Position numbers and translations under genes: made by a program | Assembly (NCBI GenBank): GCA_902789395.1 | Contig: CADANY010000002.1 | Coordinates: forward strand, 62,001 to 126,000 | Length of the DNA stretch: 64,000 nt | Reading direction: 5' to 3' | Source: an uncultured Bacteroidia bacterium | Lineage (GTDB): Bacteria > Bacteroidota > Bacteroidia > Bacteroidales > UBA932 | The notes under the pieces: model-generated | What the model saw: the letters and a program-made list of their open reading frames with translations, nothing else | The model's database searches: none | What the model was told of the DNA's origin: nothing | Part shown: piece by piece, positions 17,301-25,970 of the stretch | Layout: every line of letters starts with the position of its first letter | Position numbering within the stretch: position 1 is the stretch's first letter

Positions 17301-18803
17301 TTATTCTCCGAAAATAACGTTATTGTAACGCATGATCAGGTCGGCAGGTTTTCCTGCCGACGCTTTTACTTCGTACATAAAAATACCATTATATCCTGAC
17401 AAACGTAAGCGCCAGTGGATATAAGGCCAGTCGATGACCCCGTTGCCAGGCAAGGCATGACGTTCGTCTATCCGGTCATAATCCGAGACATGAATGTTTC
17501 CGATCCTGTCTCCGAGTTCATCGAAATATTTTTCATGCGATTCGATCAAGAGATGATTTGTATCGAAGGTAACCATCACATCGGGCGTTTCAGCAATCAG
17601 CTCCTTCATCTCTTCCGTTACGCGGCCGAGGCATGTGCGCGGCAGATTTTCCACGCAGAGCACGGCCCCTATTTCCTTTGCGACGGGAGCGAGTTCCTTA
17701 ATGGAAGCTTTCGCGTTTTCCAGGCGGCGTGGTCTCTCGGCGTCTGAAATCGGCTCGCTGCTTGGATGCAGCACGAGCCGTTGGGGCTGGTACAGTTCGC
17801 CGCAGAGGCGGATTATCCGCTTGAAGACGGCAAGATTTTCCGCTCTTTTCGCGTCATCCAGCACGGAGATATCCATCGTTCCGCTATATGGAAGATGACA
17901 TGACCAAACTTTTAGACCATAATCCTTGAGGAGTTGCTGGATATTTCGGGCGCGCCAGTTCCACTCGGCCTCCGGGATATTTCGCCAGAAAGAATTGCAT
18001 GTGACTTCGACCCAGCGGATACCCGCCGCGGGAATCCGGGAGATGTTCGTCTCATTTTGAGAACTGTTGATGGCGAGTGAAGTCCCAAGGGTGTAAGGAG
18101 TATTGATAAGTTTCGAATAAGCAGCAAGATCCTGTATTGGGAACTTAGTTCCATCCGTGAAGGTCAGCACAGCGGAAATCGGGACGGAAGGGTCCGGGAC
18201 CATGACGGAAAGAGTCGTTCCTGGAGGGCGGCAGTCCAGGGGCTCTTCCGGTGTAACCGTTATCTTCGATTGCGACGCCCCCCTCTTTCCTGTAGACAGC
18301 TCAACCCACGCGCGGCCTGACAGAAGTGACCCGTCAGAAGGAACCAGATCTATTGTCCGGAGCGAAAACGGAGTTCGCCCAAGATCCGCCTGTAAAACCC
18401 GGTACAGTGGCGTCAAAGTCATATCCGTGGCTTCATACCCGGGGGAAACCTCTGCCGTGGCATAGAGCAGGGGAGAGAGCGTTCCGGTTTGCTCAGGCGG
18501 GATTTCAAAATACAGCCGCCCGTTAGCAAAGGAAACCGCAGCGTCTGCAGGATATACGGCCGCGAGCGAACGGAGTGCCCCACCCTCTCCTTTTAACATA
18601 AAGGTCCCATCGGAAGATGACGGGTTGAGCCGGAACGTCTCTCCATTGTCAAGATAGCGGAACAAGACAGGGCCCGGAGCGATGTCCTTCGGGAAGTTGA
18701 TATGGACCAGCACGGATTGGGCGGACTGGCCTTCCTGCGGCCGGCATGACGGCAGGAAGAGCCCTATAAAAAGGAGAAGAAGGAGAATACCGGTTTTCTT
18801 CAT
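17301..18803 (-). CDS. Lipoprotein fusing a fimbrillin-like N-terminal region to a xylose-isomerase-like TIM barrel
   Basis: A 500-residue lipoprotein. The signal MKKTGILLLLLFIGLFLPSC places the lipidated Cys at 20. Residues about 25-230 are beta-rich and read like the fimbrillin/FimA-like fold (VHINFPKDIAPGPVLF, LYATAEVSPGYEA). Residues about 240-500 are a sugar isomerase/AP endonuclease 2-type TIM barrel. Candidate metal ligands are the Glu in CVENLP, the Asp in TFDTNH, the His in NIHVSD and the Glu in MYEV. The barrel may act on an exported sugar derivative; the substrate is unknown. The ATG at 18801-18803 is chosen for the signal peptide. It follows the TPR regulator gene by 35 nt and is probably cotranscribed. 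Fold calls are by motif only. Confidence 0.65.
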   Translation of the reverse strand: MKKTGILLLLLFIGLFLPSCRPQEGQSAQSVLVHINFPKDIAPGPVLFRYLDNGETFRLNPSSSDGTFMLKGEGGALRSLAAVYPADAAVSFANGRLYFEIPPEQTGTLSPLLYATAEVSPGYEATDMTLTPLYRVLQADLGRTPFSLRTIDLVPSDGSLLSGRAWVELSTGKRGASQSKITVTPEEPLDCRPPGTTLSVMVPDPSVPISAVLTFTDGTKFPIQDLAAYSKLINTPYTLGTSLAINSSQNETNISRIPAAGIRWVEVTCNSFWRNIPEAEWNWRARNIQQLLKDYGLKVWSCHLPYSGTMDISVLDDAKRAENLAVFKRIIRLCGELYQPQRLVLHPSSEPISDAERPRRLENAKASIKELAPVAKEIGAVLCVENLPRTCLGRVTEEMKELIAETPDVMVTFDTNHLLIESHEKYFDELGDRIGNIHVSDYDRIDERHALPGNGVIDWPYIHWRLRLSGYNGIFMYEVKASAGKPADLIMRYNNVIFGE

Positions 18804-18838
18804 GTAAAGGAAACGATAACGTAAGTTTGAGTACATAG

Positions 18839-20500
18839 TTAATAACCGAGTCGCACCAGATATTCCTTTCCGTGTCCGTCTGGAAGTTGTTCGAAGGCCT
18901 GTTTGAAGCGGGTTTTTCTCATTCTGACTGCGGGGTCGGACATCCGGAGGAAAAACCCGATACTCTTTGCGGAAAAACCCGAAAAGAACAAAGTCAAAAG
19001 CGTAAAATCCTCGTCATCCCATTTTGGAAAGTCCAGCCGGAGCCGGTCCATCACTCCATTATCGGATAGATTTAGGGAAGATTCGAGCGTTTGTATGAAC
19101 CCTTTGTCTTTTCGAAGTTCACCAAGCTGTCGCTGGAAAGAGATCAACATCTCGTTCGGGGTCATCTTCCCGAACCTCTTCTCCCTTTTCCGGATGGATT
19201 CTTCTTCCCAGTTGAAATAGGTTTCTGCGATATTTTGAAGCAAGCGGATCTTATCGGAAACAAAAGAATCCAGGACCGACGCGGTCTTTTGATCCCGCTT
19301 CCGGAGTATTTCCAGGTCCGTCTCGATACCCTCGACCATCGCCATTTCTTCCAACAGCTGCCTGTTCTTACGCCTGAGAAGACGCCATAGCCCCACAACA
19401 CAAAGTAGCAGTGCCAACCCTGAGCACAACCAGGCGATTCGTGTCAGCCGCAATCGCGTCCGCTCCAGTTCAGCTTGAGTCTGGAACGCAGTCGCCATGG
19501 AATAGCTGACAGACTGTTCCAACTGTTGCCTGACAACCCGATTCTGCACCTTCAGCGCTTCAATCAGCGCATCATAAGCCGCCGGAATGTCGCCCCGAAG
19601 GTCATAGACATTGTGTTGGTAATCATAAAAAGTCGCGCTGTCCAAAGGCGTCTCAACCGTCGTTTCGATTTGTTTCAAAAGCGAGTCCGCCGTTTCGGAA
19701 TCGCCGGAAAACTCCTTAACCATGGCAAAACCGAAGAGGTCTCGCTCAAGGAGAGGAACGCCTCGCTTCAATAATCGTTGGTAACAAGAATCTGCAACGC
19801 CATAATCAGCCTCCCAGAGATGTGCCTCTGCCTTATATCTCGTTGCTTGACAAAACAAACTATTATTGATAGTCGTATCTCTGAGAAGAGAGTCCGCCCA
19901 AAACCGAGCTTCTTTCCAATTATGTTGTCCTATATACATTCCGGCAATGTATGCAGCCATATAATCTGCATAGATCTTCTCTTTCTTCTCGTTGAATGCG
20001 GCAAACGCTTTTTTCCCGTACTCCAGCGCTCTTACGTAATCATAGTTAGTCGTATATATTTCACACAGATGTCTGTAGATAAGACCGAGGTGGTGCGTAT
20101 CGTGAAGAGCAACGGCTAAAGGTTCCGCCTGAATGAAGACGGGCACGGCCTCGAGAGTATTTCCAGCATTGTGTCTTACAACCCCAAGATAATAATCCGA
20201 GATCATCCGGTTCCGACGGGATCCCCATCTGTTGAAATACTTATAAGCCCGCAGAATTGTAGAATCGTTTGTTTCAAAAATAAAATTCTTTTGTCGAGCC
20301 ATTGTCATCAATACGGCATATCGAGCTTTATTTCCGGGGCTATGTATTGTCTCGGGATGAATACGGTTCAGAATAGACAACGCGCTGTCCGGATGTTCCA
20401 TCATGCACTCTTCGGCGCTATTCAGTCTTTGTCGAACAGGCGAACACGAACCAGCAAGGAATAATAAACCAATAAAACAAACCTTAAACGAAAAAGACAT
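18839..20500 (-). CDS. Membrane-anchored TPR regulator with C-terminal HTH-like domain
   Basis: A 553-residue protein. The lipoprotein-like signal ends LAGSC. Tetratricopeptide-like helical repeats fill about residues 25-330 (HPDSALSILNRI, then ALEYGKKAFAAFN). One membrane segment lies near 355-378 (IAWLCSGLALLLCVVGLW), and a coiled coil follows. The C-terminal ~90 residues (LRLDFPKWDDEDFTLLTLFFSGFSAKSIGFFL...RMRKTRFKQ) resemble a LuxR-like helix-turn-helix. The layout suggests a one-protein envelope-to-cytoplasm signal relay. Two related proteins lie at 25.2-27.0 kb. The ATG at 20498-20500 is chosen for the signal peptide. It probably regulates the surface genes around it; no target is demonstrated. 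Expression seems to start about 200 nt upstream, through a hairpin. Confidence 0.7.
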   Translation of the reverse strand: MSFSFKVCFIGLLFLAGSCSPVRQRLNSAEECMMEHPDSALSILNRIHPETIHSPGNKARYAVLMTMARQKNFIFETNDSTILRAYKYFNRWGSRRNRMISDYYLGVVRHNAGNTLEAVPVFIQAEPLAVALHDTHHLGLIYRHLCEIYTTNYDYVRALEYGKKAFAAFNEKKEKIYADYMAAYIAGMYIGQHNWKEARFWADSLLRDTTINNSLFCQATRYKAEAHLWEADYGVADSCYQRLLKRGVPLLERDLFGFAMVKEFSGDSETADSLLKQIETTVETPLDSATFYDYQHNVYDLRGDIPAAYDALIEALKVQNRVVRQQLEQSVSYSMATAFQTQAELERTRLRLTRIAWLCSGLALLLCVVGLWRLLRRKNRQLLEEMAMVEGIETDLEILRKRDQKTASVLDSFVSDKIRLLQNIAETYFNWEEESIRKREKRFGKMTPNEMLISFQRQLGELRKDKGFIQTLESSLNLSDNGVMDRLRLDFPKWDDEDFTLLTLFFSGFSAKSIGFFLRMSDPAVRMRKTRFKQAFEQLPDGHGKEYLVRLGY

Positions 20501-20522
20501 ATTTTTTCTTGAGTATAAAAAT

Positions 20523-20579
20523 AGCTGCCGGAACAAGAAAGTAATTATCATTAAGGTTATGATGAAGGCCCCAGCAGCT
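20523..20579 (-). terminator. Terminator-like hairpin in the leader of the TPR regulator gene
   Basis: On the minus-strand RNA, AGCUGCUGG (20579-20571) pairs with CCGGCAGCU (20531-20523), 9 bp with one G-U, and is followed by AUUUUUAU 22 nt before the ATG. It lies downstream of the predicted -7 box, so it could attenuate transcription. The loop is long (39 nt), which weakens the case. Confidence 0.35.
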
Positions 20580-20709
20580 ATGCCGTCATCTTACCGACAG
20601 GAAAAAGACATGGGATCTCTTATGATGTGGATTCAAATAATTGCACGGATTTGAGGTCGCCTGCCAATAAGATTCCTTTTATTTCGAAATCGTCTATATT
20701 CTTTCAGTA

Positions 20710-20717
20710 CAAAGGTA
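20710..20717 (-). promoter_or_regulatory. -7 promoter box (TACCTTTG) for the TPR regulator gene
   Basis: Reading leftward, TACCTTTG matches TAnnTTTG inside the small palindrome CAGTACAAAGGTACTG. It lies 209 nt from the regulator ATG. The intergenic region 20501-20943 otherwise holds AT-rich sequence, a 14-nt palindrome TTGTTATATAACAA (20775-20788), a partial copy of it near 20827, and no gene that I can support. Confidence 0.4.
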
Positions 20718-20902
20718 CTGACAATTCGCCAAAATACAAAAGAATAATGGGGTTTAAGGGACGTCATTATTATCTTGTTATATAACAAATAATTAACTGG
20801 TTGATAATCAATATGATTATTGTGTATTTGTTATATCTTGTATTATGCTGAAGTCCGATGTCTTCGCGAACTTTGCAGAAAGTAATCATCATTATTAATT
20901 CT

Positions 20903-20910
20903 TAATTTTG
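20903..20910 (+). promoter_or_regulatory. -7 promoter box (TAATTTTG) for the DUF4249/TonB-receptor operon
   Basis: TAATTTTG matches TAnnTTTG and ends 33 nt before the DUF4249 ATG. A TTTG at 20872-20875 is 27 nt upstream, longer than the usual 19-21 nt. Confidence 0.45.
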
Positions 20911-20943
20911 CAACAAAATCTGTTTCAAATGCATCTAATAAGT

Positions 20944-22005
20944 ATGAAGCACTTCATCTGTTTATCACTCTGTTGCCTTCTGGCCATATCCTGCGTGGAA
21001 ACGATCGTCATGGATTCGAAGGAGGAGAAGCCTGTTGTGGTGTATTGCGTTCTGAATGATACCACGTCTGTTCAGCGGCTGGAACTATATTATGCGTCCT
21101 CTCTTGCCGGAGAAGGAATGACTCCTGTTCCGGAAGAGGATGTTGCTGCTGTCGTGTTGCATTTCAGCGATCCCGAGTATCCGTTTATCCATCAGGATGG
21201 CGCCTTATGGACCTGCAAACATGCGTTGATTCAAGGGAAGGAATACGTTCTTACGATCTTAATGGAAGACGGGAGGACATTCGAAGGGACGACCCGAGTG
21301 CCCAAAATGGAGCCCTTTGGCTTTTTCCACAGAAAGAGCGATTTATTTGGCATCATTCTGGATCATTATTATACTGGATTGGATTCAATAGAGGGGACAG
21401 ATCCTCCTTATGATGATCAAGTTAGCTTATGGACGATGATGTATCAGCCGATCGGGAAAGAAAAGAGATACTGCCATTATCTCTGTGTCTCGAAAAACAC
21501 ACAAATGGTGATTCCGGGAGTCCATCTGGGCGATTTTGCATGCTATGACCCTTCCTTCATGAAACAAGCGGGCTGGACCGACAGAGCAATCAAAAATACT
21601 CGCCCGATGATGGACCTGCCCGTCGTCGAATGGGCCCTTCGGGACAAATATATTAGGAACAGTGCTCCCATACAATTACAACGAGAAACCAAGGTTGTGA
21701 TTCTGGGAGAGTATGATCTTGATGCAGCCATTAAACAAAAGGTCGAACTTAACTTACCGCCGGGGGTTGAACTATATCAACCAGTTCTTATGGTAGAAAG
21801 CCATTATGTTTCTCCCGAGTATGATGCGTTCTTAACGGCCCAATATAAAAAACGCAGCAATATCCTCGCAGGAGATGTCCTGTCTCTTTTAAAGGAAGAG
21901 AAAGAATTCCCTTCCAATATCACCGGGACTTCCGTCGTCGGGGTCTTTGGCAGCGAATTGATTTGCCGGACGGTCTCGCCAATTCATAATCTTTACGCTG
22001 ATTAA
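20944..22005 (+). CDS. DUF4249 outer-membrane lipoprotein
   Basis: A 353-residue lipoprotein with signal MKHFICLSLCCLLAISC (lipidated Cys17). The segment EEKPVVVYCVLNDTTSVQRLELYYA and the later LTILMEDGRTFEGTTRVP match the DUF4249 family. These proteins are found next to TonB-dependent receptors in Bacteroidota and are thought to act as surface partners, analogous to SusD; the ligand is unknown. The ATG at 20944 is chosen because it opens the signal peptide. The TonB-dependent receptor starts 1 nt after the stop, so the two are one transcriptional and translational unit. Confidence 0.8.
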   Translation: MKHFICLSLCCLLAISCVETIVMDSKEEKPVVVYCVLNDTTSVQRLELYYASSLAGEGMTPVPEEDVAAVVLHFSDPEYPFIHQDGALWTCKHALIQGKEYVLTILMEDGRTFEGTTRVPKMEPFGFFHRKSDLFGIILDHYYTGLDSIEGTDPPYDDQVSLWTMMYQPIGKEKRYCHYLCVSKNTQMVIPGVHLGDFACYDPSFMKQAGWTDRAIKNTRPMMDLPVVEWALRDKYIRNSAPIQLQRETKVVILGEYDLDAAIKQKVELNLPPGVELYQPVLMVESHYVSPEYDAFLTAQYKKRSNILAGDVLSLLKEEKEFPSNITGTSVVGVFGSELICRTVSPIHNLYAD

Positions 22006-22006
22006 T

Positions 22007-24121
22007 ATGGGAAGGATCCGATTCATGACGCTCCTTTTCTTTTCTGTCATGTCATTCATGATGAGAGGTCAGGAGGTGACGTCCCTTCGTGATTCACTTC
22101 CGGCTGCCATTAAGGAGGACTACCGCTTCCGGCATGGTACTGGGACTCACCTTGTAAGTCCGTCTCAGATCCGCGCCGTCGTGTCCGCCTCGGGTGAGGC
22201 CGATTATATTAAATACATTCAGACACTTCCCGGCGTCTCTTCCGGAGCGGACGGATCTTCTGCCATATATGTTCGCGGCGGGAATCTCGGGAACAACGTT
22301 GTGACCCTGGACGGGGTTCCAATTTATGGTTCCAGTCATCTTCTTGGAATGATGTCGGTTCTGTCGAATGAGGTGGTCGGAGAAACGATGTTCCGGGTCG
22401 GAGGCTTCTCTTCCGACGAAGGGAACCTGACTGCATCCCATATCCGTCTGTATTCTGCCGAGGGAGACTGGGAGCGTTTCCATGGCAGCGGAAGCGTGAG
22501 TAACTTCATGCTGGGCGCTTCGGTTTCCGGTCCCCTCGTCAAGAATCGGGTCAGCCTTGTGGGGGCGGCCCGCTGGTCTCCGCTGGGAAAGGAGCTGCAG
22601 CTATTCAATCGCTCTTTCGGGAAATTTACCGACTTGGACGCAGGCATCTACGACATTTATGGGAAAGTCTCCGCGAAACTGTGGAAAGGGAGCCGCTTGG
22701 ACGGGAGCGTGTTCCGGAGCGACGATTCCTACCGGTTCACGGTGGACGGGAATACGATGGACCGGTTCGGGTGGGACAATCTGATCGGGATGGTCCGGTG
22801 GGAATGGAAATGGAAAGGACTGGAGGCGAAGGCTGGAGGCTATTGGAACCGGAAAAATTCACGCCAAATCCAGGAGAAGGAGACTCAAGGGGCTATGAAC
22901 ACGTTCATCCTCCGGGACAGCCTGGCCGAAAAAGGGTTTGACGGAAGCCTGCTGGTCCATCTGGCGAAGGGCCTTACCGTCAGCGGCGGATATTCCTATC
23001 GACACGGCTCATTCAATCCAGGCTCGTTTACCAGTTATTCCGGGAATTACTATCGGGAGGCCCGCGTTTCACCGATGATTGACAATCGGGAAGAATCGAC
23101 GACGAGTACCTTGCACGTCCAGGGTGAATATGAACTTCCGGACCGGCTCTCGACAAGGGTGGCGCTTCGGCGGAATGCCCATCAGGGGTTCGCTAACACC
23201 GAATACAGCGCCATGCTGAGAATTCTGTTGCTGAAGGGACTGGCCATTGAGGGGACCTTTGACAACCGGTACCAGTACTATCATACACTGGAGGGGATTC
23301 CGGTAGGATGGTCTCTGGACATGATCGTGCCGGCCGACAGCAAGTTGCCACCCGAAAAGGCGTTACAGTACTATGGTGGAGTCGTTTCAGATTTGGGGAA
23401 CCACCATCTTACGCTCGGAGGATACTGGAAGGAGATGGACAATCTGGTGTATTTCCAGGAGGCTGCGGATGTCTTCAGCATGGACATCGCAGGATGGAAA
23501 CAATCGACGCTTTACGGGTCGAGCCGGTCTCCGATCCAGGTCGGATCGGGCCTTTCGTATGGTCTTGAAACGTCCTATGGCTATACGGGGAAGCGGCTTT
23601 CCGTGCGGGCTGCGTATACATGGTCAAAGACCGACCGGTATTTCCGGTATCTGAACGAAGGGAAGCGTTTCCCGGCCAAATTCGACCGGCCGCACATTTT
23701 CAACCTGAGCGGAAGTTGGATCCTTACCCGGAGCGAACGAAAAGAGACGGGCCTGACGGTTTTCATAACCGTTCAGTCGGGCTGCAGCGAGACGGTTCCC
23801 GCCGCCCGGTTTTGGTTCCCGCTGTTTCCGAGCGGGGAAGAAGTTGATTTCGATTACTTTACAACGTTGAACAATTATCGGATGCCGACGTTCTTCCGGA
23901 CGGATGCCGGCTGGTATATGAAAATACGCGGAGACCGGCTATCCCGGGAACTGCACCTCGGCATCTACAACTTGACGAACCGGCACAACCCTTTCATGAT
24001 CACGTATAACGCGGAGGAGCGGGTCTGGAAACAGATTTCCCTTCTTCCGATCATGCCAAGCGTCAGTTACCGCATTCTTTTTCATGGGGCAGGTCTATCC
24101 TCCTCCGACAGAAGACGGTAA
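22007..24121 (+). CDS. TonB-dependent outer-membrane receptor
   Basis: A 704-residue receptor with a short N-terminal signal (ending MMRGQ) and a plug domain: DYIKYIQTLPGVSSGADGSSAIYVRGGNLGNNVVTLDGVPIYG at about residues 65-107 is typical. The rest is a beta-barrel rich in alternating aromatic strands. It has no N-terminal carboxypeptidase-like domain and is shorter than SusC proteins. It probably imports a ligand handled by the DUF4249 lipoprotein encoded just upstream. The natural C-terminal strand seems to end at SVSYRILF, yet the frame continues with HGAGLSSSDRRR, an unusual tail for a barrel that normally ends in Phe. The start overlaps the previous stop region closely (coupled). Confidence 0.85.
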   Translation: MGRIRFMTLLFFSVMSFMMRGQEVTSLRDSLPAAIKEDYRFRHGTGTHLVSPSQIRAVVSASGEADYIKYIQTLPGVSSGADGSSAIYVRGGNLGNNVVTLDGVPIYGSSHLLGMMSVLSNEVVGETMFRVGGFSSDEGNLTASHIRLYSAEGDWERFHGSGSVSNFMLGASVSGPLVKNRVSLVGAARWSPLGKELQLFNRSFGKFTDLDAGIYDIYGKVSAKLWKGSRLDGSVFRSDDSYRFTVDGNTMDRFGWDNLIGMVRWEWKWKGLEAKAGGYWNRKNSRQIQEKETQGAMNTFILRDSLAEKGFDGSLLVHLAKGLTVSGGYSYRHGSFNPGSFTSYSGNYYREARVSPMIDNREESTTSTLHVQGEYELPDRLSTRVALRRNAHQGFANTEYSAMLRILLLKGLAIEGTFDNRYQYYHTLEGIPVGWSLDMIVPADSKLPPEKALQYYGGVVSDLGNHHLTLGGYWKEMDNLVYFQEAADVFSMDIAGWKQSTLYGSSRSPIQVGSGLSYGLETSYGYTGKRLSVRAAYTWSKTDRYFRYLNEGKRFPAKFDRPHIFNLSGSWILTRSERKETGLTVFITVQSGCSETVPAARFWFPLFPSGEEVDFDYFTTLNNYRMPTFFRTDAGWYMKIRGDRLSRELHLGIYNLTNRHNPFMITYNAEERVWKQISLLPIMPSVSYRILFHGAGLSSSDRRR

Positions 24122-24186
24122 ACTTTCCGCTTCGCATAAGCGAAATACAAAAGACTACTGGCCTATCGTTATTTACAAAAAAAGAA

Positions 24187-24411
24187 TTGATAATCTCCGA
24201 AGAAGGAAATAAATTGGGAGAGGGAACGTTTGTGCCATTTGTATACGACGAGGAAAGCGACCGGATGGTTGCAGAATACGAGGATATCCGTGTTGTAACG
24301 ACACCTTCTTCCTATCAGAAAGAGGAACTCCATCCCAAAGGGGAGTGTCAGATTACGATGGGCGCAAATCTGTTGGAGAAAGAGCGTCGGGTGTGGGTCG
24401 TTTTGGTTTAA
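24187..24411 (+). CDS. Hypothetical small protein or 3' remnant of a larger gene
   Basis: A 74-residue reading frame with a TTG start. It contains GTFVPFVYDEESDRMVAEYE and ends LLEKERRVWVVLV, which looks like real protein composition. The frame stays open and protein-like upstream of the TTG to at least 24121 and then into the end of the TonB receptor gene, without any ATG. It may therefore be the C-terminal remnant of a broken gene. I do not recognise the family. It lies 65 nt after the receptor and 10 nt before the next gene. Confidence 0.35.
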   Translation: MIISEEGNKLGEGTFVPFVYDEESDRMVAEYEDIRVVTTPSSYQKEELHPKGECQITMGANLLEKERRVWVVLV

Positions 24412-24421
24412 AACTATTTTT

Positions 24422-24985
24422 ATGGATATGAAAAAGATATTATTTGTTTTCTTGCTGATGGTTCCGGCTATTCTGGGAGCGCAGAATAAGCACTCTTTTG
24501 AATTTGGCGGCGGGGTGTCTTTCCCTGGGGAAATGACGCTTGATGGTTCCAATGAATCGCTTATCGGATTACACGCTATGCATCTTTATGGAGAATATCG
24601 TTATCAGATTTGGAGAGGCTTGTCTGTCGGAGCCCAGTATCAACTGATGCCGAGGTGGGGCAGTTATTATGAGGGGTATCCAGATAAGACAGAGGTTGCC
24701 AAATTTCGTGATCTTACCCATTCGCTCAATGCCCTTGTTGAGTACCGGTTCTTTTCCACGAAAATGGTTTCTCCTTTTATCGGAGTCGGTGCCGGTCCTC
24801 AGTTCCAGCATAAATGGCCGGGCGACGAGGGTTCTTGGAAGAAGCAGGGAGTCGATCTTCATGCCCGCGCCGGAGTGGAACTGTTTCACCACCTCCGCCT
24901 GACAGTCGGCCATCTTCATTATCAGTCCAAAGTGTTCCGGGCCGCGCAGCCGTCTTACTATTTTTCTGCCGGGTGGGTCTTCTGA
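24422..24985 (+). CDS. Outer-membrane beta-barrel protein
   Basis: A 187-residue secreted protein. The signal peptide MKKILFVFLLMVPAILGA begins at the second Met (24428), which may be the true start. The mature part has alternating hydrophobic and polar strands (SFEFGGGVSFPG, HLYGEYRYQIWRGLSVGAQYQL, SPFIGVGAGPQFQHKW) and ends in GWVF with the C-terminal Phe used for barrel insertion. It resembles the small porin-like barrels often encoded near TonB receptors. Function unknown. It is the last gene of the DUF4249/receptor run and is followed by a terminator at 25115-25156. Confidence 0.72.
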   Translation: MDMKKILFVFLLMVPAILGAQNKHSFEFGGGVSFPGEMTLDGSNESLIGLHAMHLYGEYRYQIWRGLSVGAQYQLMPRWGSYYEGYPDKTEVAKFRDLTHSLNALVEYRFFSTKMVSPFIGVGAGPQFQHKWPGDEGSWKKQGVDLHARAGVELFHHLRLTVGHLHYQSKVFRAAQPSYYFSAGWVF

Positions 24986-25114
24986 AGCGGCTTGATTGGT
25001 GGAAGGTAATCCCTTGCTGATCAAGGCTCTCTTAAAATGTTACCTTGATTTTTTACAATGGATTGATTATCAGACATTCCAAAAGGTGAAATGTTACCTT
25101 GGAAGAAATGGATA

Positions 25115-25156
25115 TCCGGAGGGAAGTTCCGACATTTGCCGCAGAACATCCCTCCG
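25115..25156. terminator. Intrinsic terminator between the beta-barrel gene and the convergent small regulator
   Basis: CCGGAGGGA (25115-25123) pairs with TCCCTCCGG (25148-25156) and is followed on the plus strand by TCTTTT. The 217-nt gap also has an exact 12-nt direct repeat AATGTTACCTTG at 25036-25047 and 25089-25100, of unknown meaning. Confidence 0.65.
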
Positions 25157-25202
25157 GTCTTTTGTAGGAGGGCTAAACTTAAACTTTTGTAGAGGGAGGG
25201 GA

Positions 25203-25718
25203 CTAAGCAGCCCCTCCTTTCTGTTTGGTCTCAGGGACATGCCCGGGGCCGTCGAGAAGAGATGCGAGAAAGTTCCCGGTCTCCGTTCCCATTGAAAGAA
25301 AGATTTTCCGGTAGCGGGATTTAGATTCTTTCAGGGCAGGGATGGAATCATGAGTCAGAGAACTGATTGACTGGTAGGAAAGACCGGCAAAAAAGTAGCA
25401 AAGACGCCGGATCTGGTGCTCCCGGCACCGGGGAAGCAGGCGCCGGACCTTCGTCACCGCCTCTTTCTCGTACCGGTTGAGCAAATCTTCCACATCGCAG
25501 GAGCCTTTCTCTTCTGAATCGAAGACCTTGGTCCGTATCCGGAAAAGCAGTCTGAGAAGGCGTCCGTTTTCTGCCAGGAGATCATTGATATCCCGGATTG
25601 CAGCAAGTCGTTTAAGATGTTCTCTTTTATATCGTTCCTTTTCTTTCTTGAGCCTTAGGATTAGTATTACGTTCCATAGAGACAGGCAAAGAAAGACCAG
25701 CAGCGGCAGCCTTTTCAT
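25203..25718 (-). CDS. Short membrane-anchored HTH-like regulator lacking the TPR sensor
   Basis: A 171-residue protein. One N-terminal membrane segment (PLLVFLCLSLWNVILIL) is followed by a charged coiled coil (KKEKERYKREHLKRLAAIRDIN). The C-terminal region (RRLCYFFAGLSYQSISSLTHDSIPALKESKSRYRKIF) aligns by eye with the C-terminal domains of the proteins at 18.8-20.5 kb and 26.0-27.0 kb. It has no periplasmic sensor, so it looks like a stripped-down paralogue. The ATG at 25716-25718 is used; an in-frame extension to 25787 would place charged sequence before the membrane segment. It diverges from the third paralogue. Role unknown; perhaps it modulates its full-length relatives. Confidence 0.55.
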   Translation of the reverse strand: MKRLPLLVFLCLSLWNVILILRLKKEKERYKREHLKRLAAIRDINDLLAENGRLLRLLFRIRTKVFDSEEKGSCDVEDLLNRYEKEAVTKVRRLLPRCREHQIRRLCYFFAGLSYQSISSLTHDSIPALKESKSRYRKIFLSMGTETGNFLASLLDGPGHVPETKQKGGAA

Positions 25719-25932
25719 GTTTCCATAAAAAGGCACGGTCCCCATCGTTTGTTTCACAGGTATGCGAAGACCTATAAAGGCAAACAATGAAAAGACCGCG
25801 CCTAACTTGACACGGCCTTTCCATCGCCCGGCCTTTATTGATTATTTCGCATTTCGTGAAACAGGACGGTGGAAAAGTCTATATGTGGTTATAAACTGAT
25901 TTCTATCAATCTGCCGCAAAGATAACAAATCT

Positions 25933-25963
25933 TTTGAAGTCTTCGTTAAAAATATTAAGTTTG
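25933..25963 (+). promoter_or_regulatory. Full promoter: TTTG - 19 nt - TAAGTTTG
   Basis: The -33 TTTG (25933-25936) and -7 TAAGTTTG (25956-25963) are separated by exactly 19 nt, matching the Bacteroidota housekeeping consensus. The box ends 7 nt before the ATG at 25971, so the transcript should be leaderless or nearly so. Confidence 0.7.
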
Positions 25964-25970
25964 CGGAGAA

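Noticed and set aside
24084..24209. A small frame starting MGQVYPPPTEDG across the TonB-receptor stop
   Set aside because: Overlaps the receptor end and another more protein-like frame; 41 codons with basic composition and no supporting promoter.
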